Below the pieces are notes generated by a model. The model ran no database searches, was not told where the DNA came from, and saw only the letters and a program-made list of their open reading frames with translations. Shown piece by piece: positions 6,576 through 10,175 of a DNA stretch of 10,175 nucleotides; position 1 is the stretch's first letter; the number at the start of each line of letters is the position of its first letter. The stretch spans positions 1 to 10,175 of the forward strand of contig JBJECE010000022.1 in the NCBI GenBank assembly GCA_051870755.1. The letters are read 5' to 3'. The DNA is from W0P28-013 sp051870755 (GTDB lineage: Bacteria; Bacteroidota; Bacteroidia; Bacteroidales; Paludibacteraceae). The position numbers and the translations under genes are program-made.

Positions 6576-9500
6576 AAAACATTACCTACTATAATGCAGG
6601 TGCCGGTGCAGGCAAGACCTACACGCTGACCAATATATTGGCCGATAAAATTAAGTCTGGCGACATCAAACCGGATCAGGTGATTCTGACTACGTTCACG
6701 GAAGCCGCAGCAGCCGAGTTTCGCGAGCGGGCAAAGCAAGAACTCTACAACCGCGGTTGCTTCGATGAAGCCTTGGCGCTGGATCAGGCGATGATTGGCA
6801 CCGTGCATAGTGTTGCCAATAGTTTCATCCAAAAGTTTTGGTACTATCTCGGTATCTCGACCGACCTCTCGGTGATGACCGAAGAAGATGCCGAGTTCTA
6901 TCTCAACCAATCGCTCTCCACCATCCCGACGCAGGAAGAATTGCAGTTTCTGCACCAATTGACAGACGACTTTAATATTCTTGATCCAAATCCCCCGTAT
7001 GCGCAAGATTATGACTTTTGGAAACAAGCTTTGAAAAAAATAGTGGAGGAAGCCGAAAACTATTCCGTCCGGTCATTTGAGACTTCGCGCAAATACTCGA
7101 AGGAATATGCGCAAACAATTTTCGAAGGCAAGAAACTGACATTGGATGACCAAAGGCTGCGGCGTACCGTGGAAACGATGTGGGAGAAGGTAAATGAAGA
7201 ATTGGAACGGAAACCAAATGTTGCAACAGTTCAAAAACGACACAATGCGCTGAGTTCATACCGCATAGAAGTGAAAAATCCGTCTTTAGGCACCTACTTG
7301 AAATTCCCTGACGATTACCCGAAGAACTTCCAAGATGAGGACTATCTGGCGATGGTAGAACTCAAAGGGCAAATTTGGACATCACAGCACACGCTGCAGC
7401 ATGTACAGAAAACGATTGATATCCTCTTCGATTTGGCAGAACGATGGATAAGCCAATATGCGCAGTACAAAAAGGAACACCACTTGATTGACTACAACGA
7501 TATGGAGACCCTCTTTGTGGAACTGCTCGGCAAGGAGGAGGTGCAAACGGAAATACGCAGTTCATATAAATGTTTGTTTGTCGATGAGTTCCAAGATTCA
7601 TCACCTATACAGGTGCGTATATTCCACACCCTTTCAGAATTGGTGAATGCATCCTATTGGGTAGGCGACCCCAAGCAGGCTATCTATGGTTTCCGCGGTG
7701 CCGACACCGAACTGACCAAGTCCGTCGTCGATATGTTAGCCACAAATTCTTCTTGCCAAATAAACACTTTGGATACCTGTCGCCGCTCTGTGCCGGAGAT
7801 TATCAGTTTGGTCAACGACATTTTCGTACCCGCGTTTCGTGGGATGCTGACGAAGGAACAAGTCCACCTAAACGCGCACCGCAAAACAATACCCGATGCC
7901 ACTCCGCTACGCTATTGGGCTTTGGACGGCAGGAATAAGGACCAACGGGCAGAATCCTTGGTAAAAAAAATCCGCAAACTGTTGGCAGAACATACCGAAT
8001 GGCAACACAAGGACGTAGCGGTCTTGGCTCGAAAAAACAATCAGTTGGATAAGGTAGCCGAACTCTTAGAAACAGCAAATATACCATTCTGCCGAGATAG
8101 CAAGTCGCTCTCGGACACGAAGATGACAGATCTCTTGCAAGCGTGCCTACAACTTATTGTCGATGAGCAAGATAACTATGCCCGTATGCGTATAGCATAC
8201 TATACCAAACCCGATGCTAATGCCGCTTTCCTGATAGACGAAAAGTTGTTGGCAGACAACCAACAGCACGAGTATCTCGCTGACGTGCCTCTGATTCAAC
8301 AAGTAGTGGCACTACGCTCCATATTGATTCGCCAATCCGTTGCTTCGTTACTCGAAACATTAATCGTCGAATGTGAGTTTGCCCGCTATGCCAAAGCCGT
8401 TTCGCCGGCCATCGAGGATATCGATGCCAATTTGTCGGCAGTGTGCAGTTTGGCGCGTACCTACGACGACCATTGTGTGCGTATGGCGCTACCGGCCACC
8501 ATTCAAGGTTTTATCGACTACATGGATAACCACTCCATTCCTATTAGCCAAAATACCGATGGCATCCAACTACACACCATTCATGGTTCAAAAGGATTGG
8601 AATGGAAATGTGTCATTGTGATAGGAGGTGAGGAAGAACTGACTGACAATGAAAAAATGGCATCGCGAGGTATTTTCGGGGTACACCACTTCAAAGAAAC
8701 AGAACCAACCGCAGAGAATATGTTCCCGCCGGTTACTATCCATTATCTGCCTGCTATTCTCGGAAAAAAACAACCGGAAGACTTGTTGGATAACATCAAA
8801 AAAACCTCTATCTTTGACGTTCGCAAGGCACAAACGATAGCAGAATATAAACGGCTGCTGTACGTTGCCTTAACGCGTCCCCGCGATGTTTTGATCATCG
8901 CCTCCGCCACAGGAGGCAAAGAATTGAAATTGTTTGAGGCAACCGGTTTCGATGCCGCTACTCTCAAATCCAAACTGACAGAAGAGAACGATGGCAACAA
9001 TGCTGCACCAATCGTTTCGGGAATTATTGGCGATGCAGTAGATCTTTCCGATAAAAAAATGATGATGCCTCAACTGCTCCGCCCTCATAGCGATGGTAGA
9101 TTGCTGAGAGACATCGCGCCGTCAAAGGTAGCACCTGTATCATGCACGGTATCCGTCTTGGAGCATGAAGACAAAGAGGAGCGAATCTCTGTGCGAGGCA
9201 TAGCGAACATCGCTTCCGAAGAAGACCGATACCGAATCATAGGGGATTGTATTCATCAGGTATTCTGTGGAATAGAACATCTATCGGATGCGCAGATAAC
9301 GTCACTTATTCGGTCGTATGGACTGCAGGAGATTCTATCCGCAGAGCAAATGCGTGCAGCATGGAGCAGACTGATTTCCATCCTTCAAACACGCTATGGG
9401 CAATCTGTCGCAACCCGACACGAGTGTGCATTCCGTTTGCATAAAGACGGACAAATCATGACGGGCAGTATCGACTTCTTGTACCAACTGTCTGAAAACG

Positions 9501-9694
9501 AGGTGGTGCTGATTGATTATAAGACCTGCCCCGCAGGCGAGCGACTAATCACTGCCGAAGACAGCAAACTCTATGCCGGTAATTATTCGGGACAATTCGC
9601 CGCCTATCGCGCCGCCCTCCATGCAGCGGGTACAGAGGTCAAAGCATCTCTAATCTATTATCCAATCTCCGGCATGCTTGTAGAGATAAAATAA
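6572..9694 (+). CDS. addA: AddA-type UvrD/RecB helicase-nuclease
   Basis: This is an ATP-driven SF1A helicase with a C-terminal nuclease. With the AddB-like partner it should unwind and cut DNA from double-strand ends for RecA-dependent repair and degradation of foreign linear DNA. The 1040 residues carry a complete motif set: Walker A GAGAGKT (10-16), motif Ia TTFTEAAAAEF, Ib GTVHS (76-80), Walker B VDEFQD (337-342), motif III GDPKQAIYGFRG (365-376), motif V LHTIHGSKGLEW (667-678) and motif VI YVALTRPRD (764-772). The nuclease domain has DCIHQVF (His895), GSIDFLY (Asp968), LIDYKT (Asp982-x-Lys984) and QFAAY (Q1008-Y1012). Both activities should be intact. The ATG lies inside the addB stop (ATGA overlap), which fixes the start. 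The protein is somewhat shorter than Bacillus AddA (about 1230, from memory). A stand-alone UvrD-like defence helicase is less likely because of the nuclease domain and the paired nuclease gene. Confidence 0.93.
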   Translation: MKNITYYNAGAGAGKTYTLTNILADKIKSGDIKPDQVILTTFTEAAAAEFRERAKQELYNRGCFDEALALDQAMIGTVHSVANSFIQKFWYYLGISTDLSVMTEEDAEFYLNQSLSTIPTQEELQFLHQLTDDFNILDPNPPYAQDYDFWKQALKKIVEEAENYSVRSFETSRKYSKEYAQTIFEGKKLTLDDQRLRRTVETMWEKVNEELERKPNVATVQKRHNALSSYRIEVKNPSLGTYLKFPDDYPKNFQDEDYLAMVELKGQIWTSQHTLQHVQKTIDILFDLAERWISQYAQYKKEHHLIDYNDMETLFVELLGKEEVQTEIRSSYKCLFVDEFQDSSPIQVRIFHTLSELVNASYWVGDPKQAIYGFRGADTELTKSVVDMLATNSSCQINTLDTCRRSVPEIISLVNDIFVPAFRGMLTKEQVHLNAHRKTIPDATPLRYWALDGRNKDQRAESLVKKIRKLLAEHTEWQHKDVAVLARKNNQLDKVAELLETANIPFCRDSKSLSDTKMTDLLQACLQLIVDEQDNYARMRIAYYTKPDANAAFLIDEKLLADNQQHEYLADVPLIQQVVALRSILIRQSVASLLETLIVECEFARYAKAVSPAIEDIDANLSAVCSLARTYDDHCVRMALPATIQGFIDYMDNHSIPISQNTDGIQLHTIHGSKGLEWKCVIVIGGEEELTDNEKMASRGIFGVHHFKETEPTAENMFPPVTIHYLPAILGKKQPEDLLDNIKKTSIFDVRKAQTIAEYKRLLYVALTRPRDVLIIASATGGKELKLFEATGFDAATLKSKLTEENDGNNAAPIVSGIIGDAVDLSDKKMMMPQLLRPHSDGRLLRDIAPSKVAPVSCTVSVLEHEDKEERISVRGIANIASEEDRYRIIGDCIHQVFCGIEHLSDAQITSLIRSYGLQEILSAEQMRAAWSRLISILQTRYGQSVATRHECAFRLHKDGQIMTGSIDFLYQLSENEVVLIDYKTCPAGERLITAEDSKLYAGNYSGQFAAYRAALHAAGTEVKASLIYYPISGMLVEIK

Positions 9695-9707
9695 CAAAGT
9701 GCCATAT

Positions 9708-9741
9708 CGCAATATTTCCGATACTGATGCTGATTATTGCG
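9708..9741. repeat. Weak inverted repeat between convergent addA and sbcC
   Basis: CGCAATA at 9708-9714 is the reverse complement of TATTGCG at 9735-9741, giving a 7-base stem with a 20-base loop. It sits 13 bases after the addA stop and about 60 bases after the sbcC stop on the other strand, where a bidirectional terminator would be expected. The stem is short, the loop long and no T-run follows on either strand, so a terminator role is only a possibility. The surrounding 106 bases contain no other gene. A 9-base direct repeat TAACAAAGT occurs at 9692-9700 and 9760-9768. Confidence 0.25.
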
Positions 9742-9800
9742 CCGGAGAGACTACCGCTGTAACAAAGTAATGGGACAATTACCACGATTGCCACACGACA

Positions 9801-10175
9801 TCATGTCGTAGAGACGATTTTGATACAACTGCTTGAACTATTGCCTTCTTGAATGACTTGTATTTGCACAGGAATACGCTCTTGCAGTTCCTCCACATGA
9901 GAGATGATGCCCACATGGCGTCCTACTTTTTGATGGAGCGAATGCAGCGTATTAATAGCATTGAGCAATGGTTCACCGCTGAGTGTACCAAAGCCTTCGT
10001 CTATGAACAGCGTATCGACCGACAGCGTCTGCCCGATGTCGCTTAATGCCAATGCCAACGCAAGGGATACCAAAAAACTTTCGCCGCCAGAGATAGTGCT
10101 TGCCGCTCGTGTGGCATATCTATGGGGATGAATATAAAAAGTACAACTAATATTTTGTAAGGTATTGATATTTAA
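9801..10175 (-). CDS. sbcC: Exonuclease subunit SbcC, C-terminal part only (runs off the window)
   Basis: This is the C-terminal ATPase lobe of SbcC, the SMC/Rad50-like subunit of the SbcCD nuclease, which opens hairpins and trims blocked or protein-bound DNA ends. The frame is open from the right edge (10175) to TGA at 9803-9801, giving 125 codons. Visible motifs in order are the ABC signature STISGGESFLVSLALAL (about 10045-10094), Walker B with D-loop TLFIDEGFGTLS (about 9980-10015) and the switch histidine in GIISHVEEL (about 9885-9911). The order and spacing match SbcC/Rad50 and there is no sign of decay. The protein-like sequence continues upstream of the TTG at about 10071-10073 (THRYATRAAST-like context), so that TTG is not the start; the N-lobe and coiled coil lie beyond the window. 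It is convergent with addA, and sbcD is expected further right, ahead of sbcC. Confidence 0.93.
   Translation of the reverse strand, partial: LNINTLQNISCTFYIHPHRYATRAASTISGGESFLVSLALALALSDIGQTLSVDTLFIDEGFGTLSGEPLLNAINTLHSLHQKVGRHVGIISHVEELQERIPVQIQVIQEGNSSSSCIKIVSTT

Noticed and set aside
6386..7027. Minus-strand frame of 213 codons across the addB-addA junction
   Set aside because: It is antisense to two proven genes with intact motifs and shows no domain.
3942..9694. The nuclease/helicase pair as a new stand-alone defence system (for example of the Gabija type)
   Set aside because: AddA carries the full RecB-type helicase plus C-terminal nuclease and AddB the matching nuclease with ATGA coupling. 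This is the standard AddAB layout. Gabija pairs a UvrD-like helicase with an OLD-family ATPase/TOPRIM nuclease, which is absent.
1..10175. CRISPR arrays, tRNA or rRNA genes, integrases, transposase genes
   Set aside because: No spaced direct repeats, cloverleaf-like sequence, rRNA segment or recombinase or transposase motif was seen. The window is almost filled by five coding regions.

Overview
The window looks like a chromosomal segment of a member of the Bacteroidetes (Bacteroidales). The reasons are the mid-range GC content, the A/T-rich leaders without Shine-Dalgarno sequences before the main genes, a four-helix-bundle 'suffix' protein directly ahead of hsdR (an arrangement I recall from Bacteroidales type I restriction loci), and a two-gene AddAB-like nuclease/helicase pair. 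Genus cannot be fixed from the sequence alone.

Layout. The left part (1-3630) is the tail of a type I restriction-modification locus. It holds a small four-helix-bundle-type protein that looks cut off at its N-terminus, then a complete hsdR overlapping it by 4 bases. The partner genes hsdM and hsdS are not in the window and would be expected upstream. A stretch of about 310 bases (3631-3941) follows with no confident gene. It contains one unrecognised 103-codon reading frame, which also overlaps the hsdR 3' end, and a cluster of three small palindromes. The right part (3942-9694) is a two-gene operon, also with a 4-base ATGA overlap. It encodes an AddB-like PD-(D/E)XK nuclease and a full AddA-type UvrD/RecB helicase-nuclease. 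After a gap of 106 bases with a weak inverted repeat, the C-terminal part of sbcC runs in on the minus strand from the right edge.

Working together. HsdR is the motor and nuclease subunit that cuts unmodified DNA. AddAB loads on double-strand ends, degrades them and prepares them for recombination. SbcC, with SbcD, trims hairpin and blocked ends. All four large proteins therefore act on DNA ends, two of them (the AddAB subunits) as one complex. This fits a repair and genome-defence neighbourhood made of known families.

I found no clear evidence of a previously undescribed system. The points most worth a second look are the truncated small protein with its abrupt left boundary, the in-frame 9-base repeat just before the hsdR start, the orphan reading frame with palindromes after hsdR, and the AddB-like protein that lacks both a visible ATP-binding loop and the usual iron-sulfur cysteines.
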